A stretch of DNA of 64,000 nt from Variovorax jilinensis (GTDB taxonomy: Bacteria > Pseudomonadota > Gammaproteobacteria > Burkholderiales > Burkholderiaceae_C): the NCBI RefSeq assembly GCF_030316885.1, contig NZ_JASZYQ010000003.1, positions 799,687 to 863,686 on the forward strand, read 5' to 3'. The notes under the pieces were generated by a model. That model was not told the DNA's origin and searched no databases. It was given only the letters and a program-made list of their open reading frames with translations. Both the position numbers and the translations under genes were made by a program. Below are positions 19,134 to 27,353 of this stretch, piece by piece (the first letter of the stretch is position 1; every line of letters starts with the position of its first letter).

Positions 19134-20512
19134 ACCGCATCGACGACTTCCTCGACTGGCTGCCCTCGCCGTCGCAGCATCTGCTGTTCGTCACCTTCGC
19201 CCTGCTGGTGTACGTGCTGACCACGCGCGCGCGGCGCGAGCAGCGCGCGCCCACGACGGCCATCGCCTGGGTCATGGGCCTGGTGCTGGTGCCCTACCTC
19301 GTGCTGCCGGTGTACCTCGTCTTCGGCCAGCGCAAGCTCAGGCCCACCGGGACGCCGCGGCCCCCGCGCACCGCGCCGGCCGGGCACTGGGCGGCCGAGC
19401 TGATCGAAAGCTTCGGCCTCGCGGCGCCCAGCGACTGCGACATCCGGCTGCATTCCGACGGCGCGGCCGCGCACGAAGCGCTGTTCGACGTCATCGAAGG
19501 CGCGCGCAGTTCGCTCGACGTGTCGACCTTCATCATCGGCGACGACGCGCTCGGCCACGAGGTGATCACCCGGCTGTCGCAGCGTGCGCGCGATGGCATC
19601 AAGGTGCGCGTGCTGCTCGACGGCTTCGGCGCGCTGTCGCTGCCGCGTTCGCATTTCGACTCGCTGCGCGACGCCGGCGCCGAGGTGGCGGTGTTCCGTC
19701 CGATCTTCAGCCTGCAGCGCAGCGGACCACGCAACCTGCGCAACCACCGCAAGCTCACGATCGCCGACGACCGCTGGCTGTGGTCGGGCGGACGCAACCT
19801 CGCGGGCGAGTACTTCACCGGCAACGATGCGCACCCGGTGGCGTGGCGCGACCTGTCGTTCGACCTGCATGGCGATGTCGCGACCGCGGCCGCGCGCCAG
19901 TTCGAACACGACTGGAGCTCGGTGCGCGGCAGCACCTCGCGCGCCATTGCCGCCGCGGCGGGCGCGGTAGCGGCCGGCGAGCGCGCCCAGTTCCTGCCGA
20001 GCGGCCCCGACCAGACCGAGGACACGGCGCAGGCGCTTTTGATCGATGCCTGCTTCCGAGCGGAGCACCGGGTGCTCGCGATCACGCCCTACTTCGTGCC
20101 CGGCGATGGGCTGCGCGACGCGCTGCGGCTCGCGGCCCGGCGCGGTGTGCAAGTGACGATCGCGATCCCCGCGCAATCCAACCACCGGCTGGCCGACTTT
20201 GTGCGCGCACGCACCATGCGCGATCTGGCACGCGCCGGCGTTCAGTTCAGGATGCTGCCCTTCATGGCGCATGCCAAGGCCGTGGTGGTCGACGAGGACA
20301 TCGCCCTGTGCGGCTCGATCAACCTCGACCTGCGCAGCCTGCTCTTGAATCACGAGGCTGCGGTCGTCTTCTACGGTCGCGCCGAGGTCGACTGGCTGGC
20401 CCAGTGGATCGAGACCACCGCATCGGCCGGCGACCCGTACCGGGCGCGCGAGCCGGGCCTGGCGAGGGACATCGCCGAAGGCCTGCTGCTGACGATCGCG
20501 TTCCAGGTCTAG
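19130..20512 (+). CDS. Cardiolipin synthase-like phospholipase D
   Basis: 460-aa membrane-anchored PLD-superfamily enzyme that would join or exchange phospholipid head groups. Two hydrophobic segments lie in the first ~65 residues (LLFVTFALLVYVLTT and AIAWVMGLVLVPYLVLPVYLVF). The two HKD motifs are complete: HRKLTIADD starting at residue 206, and HAKAVVVDE starting at 381, each followed by SGGRN or CGSIN. This is the bacterial ClsA-like layout. The start overlaps the GST stop. Its end overlaps the convergent kinase gene by 4 bp. Confidence 0.9.
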   Translation: MNRIDDFLDWLPSPSQHLLFVTFALLVYVLTTRARREQRAPTTAIAWVMGLVLVPYLVLPVYLVFGQRKLRPTGTPRPPRTAPAGHWAAELIESFGLAAPSDCDIRLHSDGAAAHEALFDVIEGARSSLDVSTFIIGDDALGHEVITRLSQRARDGIKVRVLLDGFGALSLPRSHFDSLRDAGAEVAVFRPIFSLQRSGPRNLRNHRKLTIADDRWLWSGGRNLAGEYFTGNDAHPVAWRDLSFDLHGDVATAAARQFEHDWSSVRGSTSRAIAAAAGAVAAGERAQFLPSGPDQTEDTAQALLIDACFRAEHRVLAITPYFVPGDGLRDALRLAARRGVQVTIAIPAQSNHRLADFVRARTMRDLARAGVQFRMLPFMAHAKAVVVDEDIALCGSINLDLRSLLLNHEAAVVFYGRAEVDWLAQWIETTASAGDPYRAREPGLARDIAEGLLLTIAFQV

Positions 20513-21615
20513 GCCTTGCGCTCCGCCCGTTGGCGGGGCGTGTTGGTGTAGCTCGCATTGCCCAGCCCGGTGCCGATGGTCAGTACCGCCCAGTGCTTCA
20601 CGTCGCGCATGAAGGGCAGCTCGCTCAGGCCCTGCACGACGGCGTCGTTGTGCATCAGCGCCACGGTCTGCTCGCCGCGTATCGTCGGCAGGCGCTTGCA
20701 CAGCTCGCTCGGCAGGTGGAAGTTCTCGCTCTCCCAGTCGCCCGGCAGGTTCTGCGCACCACGCGCGATGGAACCATCCTTGCGGATCAGGCCCGGGCAG
20801 GCGATGCCGACGAAGGGTGCGAGCCGAATGCCCTTCTTCTTGCTGTATCGGATCTGCGACTCGAGCATCTCGGCCAGCCGGTCGATGAGCACCTTGCGGC
20901 TCGGGCCGTCGTCGGCATGGCGCCACTTCTCACGCCGCAGAACCTTGGCCATCGACAGGTCGGATGCACGCTTCTGCCGCAGCTTGACGATGCCGCAGCG
21001 GACGTTGGTGCCGCCGATGTCGAGCGCGAGTATCGCGTCGTGGTGCTTGCGCATCTCGGGCGACAGCAGGTGCACCCAGCCGATCAGGCCGCCGTCGTCG
21101 GGCTCGTGGCAGATGCGTCCGAGCTGCACGGAAACCTTCATGTGCTGCAGGATCGCCGCCGCCTGCAAGATGACGCGCTCGCCGACGTCGCTGCCCGGGA
21201 AGCCGCCGCCGATCACGATGCGCTCGACGCCCTTCCACGAGGGCTGGCGCAGGAAGCGCTCGATGACCCAGGCCAGTTCTTCCGAGAACTCCTCGATCGC
21301 GCCCTGCAGCATGTCGGCAGCCTCCGAGGTCTTGGCGCTGACCAGCGCCTCGTCGAGCGCGCGCTTGCTCAGCTCACGCGAATGCACGCCGCCCAGCGGA
21401 TCCTTGCCCTTCCTGCGGCGTCGCTGGCGCCAGCGTTCCAGGAGCTGCCGGAACGCGGTCTGGCTGGCCTGGTCGCCGATGAACCCGTCCTTGTCGCGCA
21501 GCTGCAGGCTGTACCCCTCGACCGTCACGGACGGCAGCTCGCGCGCGCCGTGCACCTCGGGCAAGGGAGCGACCGGTGCCTCGGGCGTGCTGTCCTGCTT
21601 GCTTTCCTGCTTCAT
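20509..21615 (-). CDS. ASKHA/ROK-type kinase-like protein with circularly permuted motif order
   Basis: 368 aa, start preceded by GAGGAAGC. The sugar-kinase motifs are present but rearranged. A helix-strand unit typical of the ROK C-terminal lobe (EEFSEELAWVIERF, then ERIVIGGG at 131-138, the adenosine motif) comes first. The N-terminal-lobe motifs follow: phosphate-1 LDIGGTNVR (198-206), PGLIRKDGSIARGAQNLPGDW, the catalytic HND (322-324) and phosphate-2 TIGTGLG (346-352). The chain ends just after phosphate-2, where normal ROK proteins continue. Residues 1-70 are polar and basic. The ROK zinc motif CGCGxxGC is absent. Substrate unknown; a glucokinase-like role is a guess. Confidence 0.75.
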   Translation of the reverse strand: MKQESKQDSTPEAPVAPLPEVHGARELPSVTVEGYSLQLRDKDGFIGDQASQTAFRQLLERWRQRRRRKGKDPLGGVHSRELSKRALDEALVSAKTSEAADMLQGAIEEFSEELAWVIERFLRQPSWKGVERIVIGGGFPGSDVGERVILQAAAILQHMKVSVQLGRICHEPDDGGLIGWVHLLSPEMRKHHDAILALDIGGTNVRCGIVKLRQKRASDLSMAKVLRREKWRHADDGPSRKVLIDRLAEMLESQIRYSKKKGIRLAPFVGIACPGLIRKDGSIARGAQNLPGDWESENFHLPSELCKRLPTIRGEQTVALMHNDAVVQGLSELPFMRDVKHWAVLTIGTGLGNASYTNTPRQRAERKA

Positions 21616-21642
21616 GCTTCCTCGTCCTTCATCGGGTGGGTG

Positions 21643-22431
21643 TCAATCGTCGGTGGTCTCGAGAATCAGGCGCGCCGTCTCCTGGGGCGCATCCCAGTGA
21701 GGATAGTGGCCGCAGCCTTCGAACCAGTGCAGCCTCGCGTCGGGGAACTGCTGCTGGGCGCGCGCTGCCTGCGTGGGAAAGCAGACCCGGTCGAGCCGGC
21801 CCCAGCCGATCACGACCGGCCTGGCGATGCTGCCCGCGTCCGAGCCCTCGAGCGGCTCCCCGCGCACGAAGTCGCGCAGCATCAGCTTGAAGGATTCGGC
21901 AGCGGCAAGGCTGTTCATCTCCTGCATCACCAGCGCGGCCGGCAACCGATGCGCGAGCGGCGAGAACTGCGCCAGCAGCAGCGCCCGCGACCACTCGTGG
22001 GCCGCAATCGACGGCATCGCAAACCGCAGCGATCGCGCCAGCCGCATCGACATGCAGATCGAGGCCTGGAACGCGAAGCGCTCCCAACTGCCCCAGAAGC
22101 CGCCCGGCCCGAGAGAAACCACGGTGCCCACCACCTCGCCGCGGCGCGCCAGTTCGAGCAGCAGCCGCGCGCCCATCGAGCTGCCGACCGCGTCGGTACC
22201 GAGCAGGTCGTGCTCCCGCAGGAACTGCGCCACCGCGTTGGCAAGGCTGCGCAGCGAGACGTCGCCGGCAAGCGGCGGGCTCTTGCCGAACCCCGGCAGG
22301 TCGATCGCGACCACCGCGCGATTGGCCGCCAGCGGTTCAAGGATGGTCTGCCACGTGTGCCAGCTGCTGCCGAGCCCGTGGATCAACAGCAGAGGCTTTC
22401 CTTGTCCGCGGCGTACGTAGTTGATGAGCAC
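21643..22431 (-). CDS. Alpha/beta hydrolase
   Basis: 262-aa alpha/beta-hydrolase fold protein starting at a GTG. The oxyanion strand LLLIHGLGSSWHTW, nucleophile elbow G83-S-S85-M-G87, acid near WGRLDRVCF and His in CGHYPHWDAP give a full Ser-Asp-His set. No signal peptide, so cytosolic esterase, lactonase or C-C hydrolase activity is possible. It is 27 bp downstream of the kinase-like gene on the same strand and probably in one transcript. Substrate unknown. Confidence 0.88.
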   Translation of the reverse strand: MLINYVRRGQGKPLLLIHGLGSSWHTWQTILEPLAANRAVVAIDLPGFGKSPPLAGDVSLRSLANAVAQFLREHDLLGTDAVGSSMGARLLLELARRGEVVGTVVSLGPGGFWGSWERFAFQASICMSMRLARSLRFAMPSIAAHEWSRALLLAQFSPLAHRLPAALVMQEMNSLAAAESFKLMLRDFVRGEPLEGSDAGSIARPVVIGWGRLDRVCFPTQAARAQQQFPDARLHWFEGCGHYPHWDAPQETARLILETTDD

Positions 22432-22556
22432 TCACGCACTGTGGCGGGCCGCCCGGAGCGGCCGCATCAGCACGGCGCACCATCGGCTGTAGGAGAACGC
22501 GGCTTCTTTGCGCACTGCCCGGTGCAACGCGAAGGCACGCCGATACACTGCCGCCG

Positions 22557-24083
22557 ATGCACCCGCTTCGCCGCGCGCGGCTCCTCGCCCTGGCCCTGAC
22601 GGCCCTCGTGGCCATGCTGATGTGCGCCGCTCTGCCCTCGCAGGCCCAGGAGCAGCCGCTGCGCGTGGGCTCGAAGCGCTTCACCGAGTCGTACATCCTG
22701 GCCGAGATCCTGGCGCAGACCGCGGCACCGAAGACCGCCGCGGCGCCCCAGGTGCGGCAGGGCCTCGGCAACACCGCGATCGTCTACGAGGCCTTGCGCT
22801 CGGGCGGCATCGACCTCTATGCCGAGTACACGGGCACCATCGCGCTCGAAATACTCAAGGGCTCGCCCACCATGACGCGCGAGGCCATGAACGCAGCGTT
22901 GCAGCCACTGGGCCTGGGCGTGGCAGTGCCGCTGGGTTTCAACGACGGCTATGCACTGGCGATGCGGACGGCGGACGCCGAAAAGCTGGGCGTGCGCACG
23001 CTCGGCGACCTGGCGCGGCATCCCGAACTGCGCTTCGGGCTCTCGAACGAGTTCATCGGCCGCGCCGACGGATGGCAGGGCCTGGCGGCGCGCTACGGCT
23101 TCACGCCGACGCCCATCGGCATCGACCACGGGCTGGCCTACGACGCGATCGCGGCGAAGCAGATCGACGTCATGGACATCTACACCACCGACGCCAAGAT
23201 CGAGCACCTGGGCCTGCGCGTGCTCGAGGACGACCGCGGCTACTTCCCGCGCTACGACGCGGTGCTGCTGTATCGCCTCGACCTGCCGGCGCGCCTGCCT
23301 GCGGCCTGGGCCGCCCTGCAGGCGCTCGAAGGCCGCATCGACGAACGGTCGATGATCGCCATGAACGCGCGCGCCGAACTGAAGGGCACGGGCTTCGACG
23401 TCATCGCGCGCGACTTCCTCGCGGGCCCGAAGGCCCCAGCCGCCGACCGGGGCGGCCGCGGTTTCATGGCCAAGCTGTTCGGGCCGGACTTCGGCCGGCT
23501 CGCCCGCCAGCACATCCTGCTGGTGGTGGTCTCGGTCGGGGTCGCGATCCTGATCGCGGTGCCGATCGGCATCGCGGTGTTCGGCCACCTGCGGCTGCGC
23601 GCGCTGGTGCTGGGGCTGACCGGGCTGCTGCAGACCGTTCCCTCGCTGGCCCTGCTGGCTTTGCTGATCTCGCTTCTCGGCATGATCGGCACGCTGCCGG
23701 CGCTGATCGCGCTGACGCTCTACGCGCTGCTGCCGATCATGCGCAACACCGTGACCGGCCTGGCCGAGGTGCCCGCCGGCCTGCGCGACGCCGGCACCGC
23801 GCTCGGCATGACCGGCGGCCAGAACCTGCGCCTGGTGCAGCTGCCGCTCGCGCTGCCGACGCTGCTGGCCGGCGTTCGCACGGCCACCACGATCGCGATC
23901 GGCACCGCGACCATCGCGGCCTTCATCGGCGCCGGCGGCTTCGGCGAGCGGATCGTGACCGGGCTCGCGCTCAACGACCGCGGGCTGCTGATCGCCGGTG
24001 CCCTGCCGGCGGCGGCCCTGGCGCTGCTCAGCGAGGCGCTGTTCGAGGGTATCGAATGGCTGATGCGCCGCCGCCGCAACTGA
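22557..24083 (+). CDS. Betaine/choline-type ABC importer: substrate-binding protein fused to permease
   Basis: 508 aa. A signal sequence (residues 1-30) and an OpuAC-type binding domain (VGSKRFTESYILAEILAQ, then GGIDLYAEYTGT and VMDIYTTDAKI) occupy residues ~31-300. An OpuBB-type permease domain follows (~315-505), with the EAA-like loop GLRDAGTALGMTGGQNLRLVQLPLALPTLLAG and GAGGFGERIVTGL. Quaternary-amine importers, and EgtU for ergothioneine, also fuse these parts, though EgtU has the permease first. No ATPase gene is adjacent, so it must be encoded elsewhere. Betaine, choline or ergothioneine are candidate substrates. Confidence 0.85.
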   Translation: MHPLRRARLLALALTALVAMLMCAALPSQAQEQPLRVGSKRFTESYILAEILAQTAAPKTAAAPQVRQGLGNTAIVYEALRSGGIDLYAEYTGTIALEILKGSPTMTREAMNAALQPLGLGVAVPLGFNDGYALAMRTADAEKLGVRTLGDLARHPELRFGLSNEFIGRADGWQGLAARYGFTPTPIGIDHGLAYDAIAAKQIDVMDIYTTDAKIEHLGLRVLEDDRGYFPRYDAVLLYRLDLPARLPAAWAALQALEGRIDERSMIAMNARAELKGTGFDVIARDFLAGPKAPAADRGGRGFMAKLFGPDFGRLARQHILLVVVSVGVAILIAVPIGIAVFGHLRLRALVLGLTGLLQTVPSLALLALLISLLGMIGTLPALIALTLYALLPIMRNTVTGLAEVPAGLRDAGTALGMTGGQNLRLVQLPLALPTLLAGVRTATTIAIGTATIAAFIGAGGFGERIVTGLALNDRGLLIAGALPAAALALLSEALFEGIEWLMRRRRN

Positions 24084-24181
24084 GCCCGGAATGCGCGCGA
24101 GTCCGTGAAAGTCCCGACGGGGCAAGGCACCCGACTCAGGCATAGTCGCGCGGCCATCCAGATAAAACCCCGGAGACCTTC

Positions 24182-25153
24182 ATGAAATTCGGCACCCTCG
24201 CCGCCTGCCTTTCGCTCGCCCTCGGCGCCAGCGCCTCCTTCGCCCAGACCACCACGCTCAAGATCGGCTACGCCACCACGAAGGAATCGCATTACGGCGT
24301 CGGTTCGACCGTGTTCTGCGACGAGGTCGAGAAGGGCACGCAGGGTCGTTACAAGTGCCAGCAGTTCCCGAACTCGGCGCTCGGCGGCGAACGCGAGCAG
24401 ATCGAGGCCGTGCAGCTCGGCACCCAGGACCTGGTGAACACCTCGACCGGCCCGGTCGGCAACTTCGTGCCCGAGGTCAAGATCGTCGACATCCCCTTCC
24501 TCTTCCGCGACTACGACCATGCGCGCAAGGTGATGGACGGCCCGATCGGCCAGGACATCCTCGCCAAGTTCCCGAGCAAGGGAATCATCGCGCTCGGCTG
24601 GACCGAGAACGGCTTCCGCCACATGACCAACAGCAAGCGCGACATCGTCAAGCCCAGCGATGCCGCGGGTCTGAAGATGCGCACCATGGAAAACAAGGTG
24701 CACATGGACGGCTACCGCACCTTCGGCATCCTGCCGACGCCGATGGCCTTCCCTGAACTGTTCGGCGCGCTGCAGCAGGGCACGGTCGACGGCCAGGAGA
24801 ACCCGATCCCCGTGATCCTCTCGTCGAAGTTCGCGCAGGTTCAGAACCATCTCTCGCTGACCGGCCACGTGTATTCGCCCGCGCTGCTGCTGCTGTCGCC
24901 CAAGGTCTGGAACAAGCTCTCGGACGCCGACAAGAAGGTGTTCCTCGAGGCGGCCCAGAAGGCCGGCGCCGCTCAGCGCAAGAAGGTCAACGAGGACGAG
25001 GCCAACGGCATCGCCCAGCTCGAGAAGGCAGGCATGAAGGTCACGCGCAAGGTCGACGGCGACGCCTTCCGCGAGGCGCTCAAGCCTGCCTATGTCGGCT
25101 ATGCGAAGGAATTCGGGGCCGACAACATCAAGAAGATCAGCGACGTCAAGTAA
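24182..25153 (+). CDS. dctP: TRAP transporter periplasmic substrate-binding protein (DctP type)
   Basis: 323 aa with signal peptide MKFGTLAACLSLALGASASFAQ and GGAG before the start. The DctP/DctP7 fold is shown by SALGGEREQIEAVQLGTQDLVNTSTGP, KMRTMENKVHMDGYRTFGILPTPMAFPELFGALQQGTVDGQENP and the C-terminal helices. The conserved Arg in LKMRTMENK normally clamps a substrate carboxylate. Likely an organic acid or keto-acid binder. A strong hairpin terminator after it separates it from the membrane subunits. Confidence 0.93.
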   Translation: MKFGTLAACLSLALGASASFAQTTTLKIGYATTKESHYGVGSTVFCDEVEKGTQGRYKCQQFPNSALGGEREQIEAVQLGTQDLVNTSTGPVGNFVPEVKIVDIPFLFRDYDHARKVMDGPIGQDILAKFPSKGIIALGWTENGFRHMTNSKRDIVKPSDAAGLKMRTMENKVHMDGYRTFGILPTPMAFPELFGALQQGTVDGQENPIPVILSSKFAQVQNHLSLTGHVYSPALLLLSPKVWNKLSDADKKVFLEAAQKAGAAQRKKVNEDEANGIAQLEKAGMKVTRKVDGDAFREALKPAYVGYAKEFGADNIKKISDVK

Positions 25154-25173
25154 CCCGCCGTCGCGTGACGGTC

Positions 25174-25218
25174 GCGCCGCCCGGCCAGCCAGCGATGGCG
25201 CCGGGCGGCGCCGTTTTT
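25174..25218 (+). terminator. Intrinsic terminator between dctP and dctQ
   Basis: A perfect 12-bp stem (GCGCCGCCCGGC at 25174-25185, GCCGGGCGGCGC at 25200-25211) with a 14-nt loop, then CG and five Ts (25214-25218). It should stop most transcripts after dctP, giving more binding protein than permease, and may protect the dctP mRNA 3' end. Confidence 0.85.
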
Positions 25219-25243
25219 CCGAAGTCCCGAACCTGAACCCGCC

Positions 25244-25756
25244 GTGAAAACCTTCGAACACTACTTCCTGGCCGCGAACCGCTGGGTGCTGATCCTGCTG
25301 CTGGCATCGATGTCGGTGATCATCTTCGTCAACGTGGCGATGCGCTACCTCACGAGCAACTCGCTCGAGTGGGCCGAGGAAGTCGCCCGCCACATGATGA
25401 TCTGGCTCACCTTCCTGGGAGCCGGGCCGGTGCTGCGCTACGGCGGCCACATCGCGGTCGAGAACCTGCAGGACGCACTGCCGCCCAAGGCCGCGATCGC
25501 GCTGCGCGCGGTGGTCGCGGCGCTGCTGTTCGCCTTCTTCGGCTTCATGGTCTGGTACGGCTGGCTCTACATGGAGCGCACGATGTTCCAGCTCACGGCG
25601 GTGACGCAGATCCCGTTCGCCTACATCTACAGCGCCATGATGTTCGGCGGCGTGCTGCTGATCGTGCACTGGGCGCTGATCGTGCGCGGCTACGTGCTGC
25701 GGCGCGAGTTCGCTTCCGACGCGCATTTCGATGCTGCCGCGAGTGCCGCACTATGA
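25244..25756 (+). CDS. dctQ: TRAP transporter small membrane subunit (DctQ type)
   Basis: 170-aa protein with four predicted membrane helices starting at a GTG. NSLEWAEEVARHMMIWLTFLGAGPVLRYGGHI is the DctQ family signature (…EE…R…W.…GA). It forms the integral membrane complex with DctM. Its stop overlaps the dctM ATG (ATGA). The C-terminal tail is cytoplasmic. Confidence 0.92.
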   Translation: MKTFEHYFLAANRWVLILLLASMSVIIFVNVAMRYLTSNSLEWAEEVARHMMIWLTFLGAGPVLRYGGHIAVENLQDALPPKAAIALRAVVAALLFAFFGFMVWYGWLYMERTMFQLTAVTQIPFAYIYSAMMFGGVLLIVHWALIVRGYVLRREFASDAHFDAAASAAL

Positions 25757-27045
25757 GCGCCAGCCTGATCCTGATCGCCTCGGTCTGCATCTTCCTCGCC
25801 ATCGGCGTGCCGGTCGCCTTCGCGCTCGGCCTGGCCACGGTGACCACGCTGGTGCTGGCGGAATCGTTTCCGCTGATGGTGCTGCTGAAGGAAACCTTCA
25901 CCGGCATCGACAGCTTTCCGCTGATGGCGGTGCCCTTCTTCATCCTCGCCGCCGAACTCATGAGCGGAGGCTCGCTGACCGAGGTGCTGCTGCGCTTCGC
26001 GGGCCAGTTCGTGGGCCATCGGCGCGGCGGGCTGGGCTACACCAACGTGGTGTCGCTGACCTTCTTCTCGGGCATCTCGGGCTCGGCGCTGGCCGACGCC
26101 GCCGGCCCGGGCTCGATGCTGATCAAGATGATGGACAAGGCAGGCTACGACCGCTCGTATGCCGCGGCACTGACCGCCTCGACCGCCATCGTGGGCCCGA
26201 TCATTCCGCCCTCGATCATCATGATCATCTACGCGCTGCAGGACGACAACGTCTCGGTCGGCAGCCTGTTCGTGGCCGGGCTGCTGCCGGGCCTGCTGAT
26301 CGCGGTGGCGATGTGCGTGGTCAACTTCTACGTCTCGAAGAAGCGCAACTACAAGGGCGACGGCGGCATGCCGCCCTGGCGCGAGGTACTGCTGACGACC
26401 TGGAAGGCGATCCCCGCGATCCTGCTGCCGGTGGTGATCCTCGGCGGCATGCGCGCGGGCTGGTTCACGCCCACCGAGGCCTCGGTGGTGGCCGTCTTCT
26501 ATGCGCTGGTGTGCGGCAAGTTCGTCTACCGCACGCTCGAGTGGAAGGCCCTGCCCGACATCCTCTCGCGCTCGGCGCTGCTCTCGGCCTCGGTGCTGAT
26601 CATCATCGGCCTGTCGGCCTCCTTCGCCTGGATCCTCACCATTGAGAACGTGCCGCAGACGCTGGCCGAGTGGCTGGTCGGCATGAACCTCTCGCCGTGG
26701 ATGTTCCTGATCATCGTCAACGTGTTCCTGCTGCTGTTCGGCATCTTCATCGAGCCGCTGCCGGGCGTGATGGTGCTGGCGCCGATCCTCGCGCCGGTGG
26801 CGGTCAAGCTCGGCATCGACCCGATCCACTTCGCGATGATCATGATCTACAACCTCACGCTCGGCATGATCACGCCGCCCGTGGGCGGCCTGCTGTTTGT
26901 CACCTGCAATGTCTCGCGGGTGCCGATGTCGCAGCTGGTGCGCGAACTGGTGCCGTTCCTGTGGGCCCACGGCGGCGTGCTGCTGCTGCTGACCTTCCTG
27001 CCGGCGCTCAGCGTCTGGCTGCCGCATTTGTGGGGCTTCAAGTAG
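25753..27045 (+). CDS. dctM: TRAP transporter large permease (DctM type)
   Basis: 430-aa permease with about 12 membrane segments, starting at the ATG that overlaps the dctQ stop. Family motifs: [59 protein letters not shown] and [16 protein letters not shown]. It drives sodium-coupled import of the acid delivered by DctP. The longer open frame upstream is a shadow of dctQ. The glycine riboswitch begins about 40 bp downstream. Confidence 0.94.
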   Translation: MSASLILIASVCIFLAIGVPVAFALGLATVTTLVLAESFPLMVLLKETFTGIDSFPLMAVPFFILAAELMSGGSLTEVLLRFAGQFVGHRRGGLGYTNVVSLTFFSGISGSALADAAGPGSMLIKMMDKAGYDRSYAAALTASTAIVGPIIPPSIIMIIYALQDDNVSVGSLFVAGLLPGLLIAVAMCVVNFYVSKKRNYKGDGGMPPWREVLLTTWKAIPAILLPVVILGGMRAGWFTPTEASVVAVFYALVCGKFVYRTLEWKALPDILSRSALLSASVLIIIGLSASFAWILTIENVPQTLAEWLVGMNLSPWMFLIIVNVFLLLFGIFIEPLPGVMVLAPILAPVAVKLGIDPIHFAMIMIYNLTLGMITPPVGGLLFVTCNVSRVPMSQLVRELVPFLWAHGGVLLLLTFLPALSVWLPHLWGFK

Positions 27046-27088
27046 CGGTTGGCGGTTGGCAGGACGCGGATTCCCGTACACTTCATCC

Positions 27089-27297
27089 GGTCAGGAGAGC
27101 GTCCCGCCAGCCGGGGCCGCCGAAGGCGCAGGTCCCCCGAATCAAGGGCCCGAACGCTCAGGCAAAAGGACTGACGCAGCGCCCCTTTCCGGGGCGTTTC
27201 CTTGCTGGAGAGAGGCGCAGCGTCGCAGGGACGGCCGCCCACCGAAGGAGCAAACCCCGATCGTGGGGCGAATCTCTCAGGTAAAGCGGACAGCAGG
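27089..27297 (+). promoter_or_regulatory. Tandem glycine riboswitch
   Basis: Two glycine aptamers in the leader of gcvT. Aptamer 1 (27089-27175) has GGAGAG, GAACGCTCAGGCAAAAGGAC and closing strands. Aptamer 2 (27200-27298) has GGAGAG near 27207-27212, GCGAATCTCTCAGGTAAAGCGGA near 27268-27290, and a P1 helix pairing 27200-27207 with 27291-27298 (one G-U pair). The linker holds a small hairpin. Glycine riboswitches normally turn on the glycine cleavage genes when glycine is plentiful; the gcvTHP operon follows directly. Confidence 0.93.
27180..27199 (+). other. Hairpin in the linker between the two glycine aptamers
   Basis: CGCCCC (27180-27185) and GGGGCG (27191-27196) form a 6-bp stem with a TTTCC loop, followed by TTTCC. 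It lies between the aptamers, where a short unpaired linker is common. It resembles a weak terminator. Confidence 0.55.
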
Positions 27298-27341
27298 GGT
27301 GGCCCATGGCTTCGGCCATGGATTCGGACTGCCCCTTGGAG
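27295..27341 (+). promoter_or_regulatory. Putative expression platform of the glycine riboswitch
   Basis: A perfect 7-bp stem CCATGGC/GCCATGG (27304-27310, 27315-27321) capped by a TTCG tetraloop follows aptamer 2. AGGGG (27295-27299), part of or next to the P1 3' strand, could instead pair with CCCCT (27332-27336) directly before the gcvT Shine-Dalgarno GGAG (27338-27341). This would give a P1-versus-platform switch acting on translation. Inferred from complementarity only. Confidence 0.45.
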
Positions 27342-27353
27342 ATGCGCCTCATC

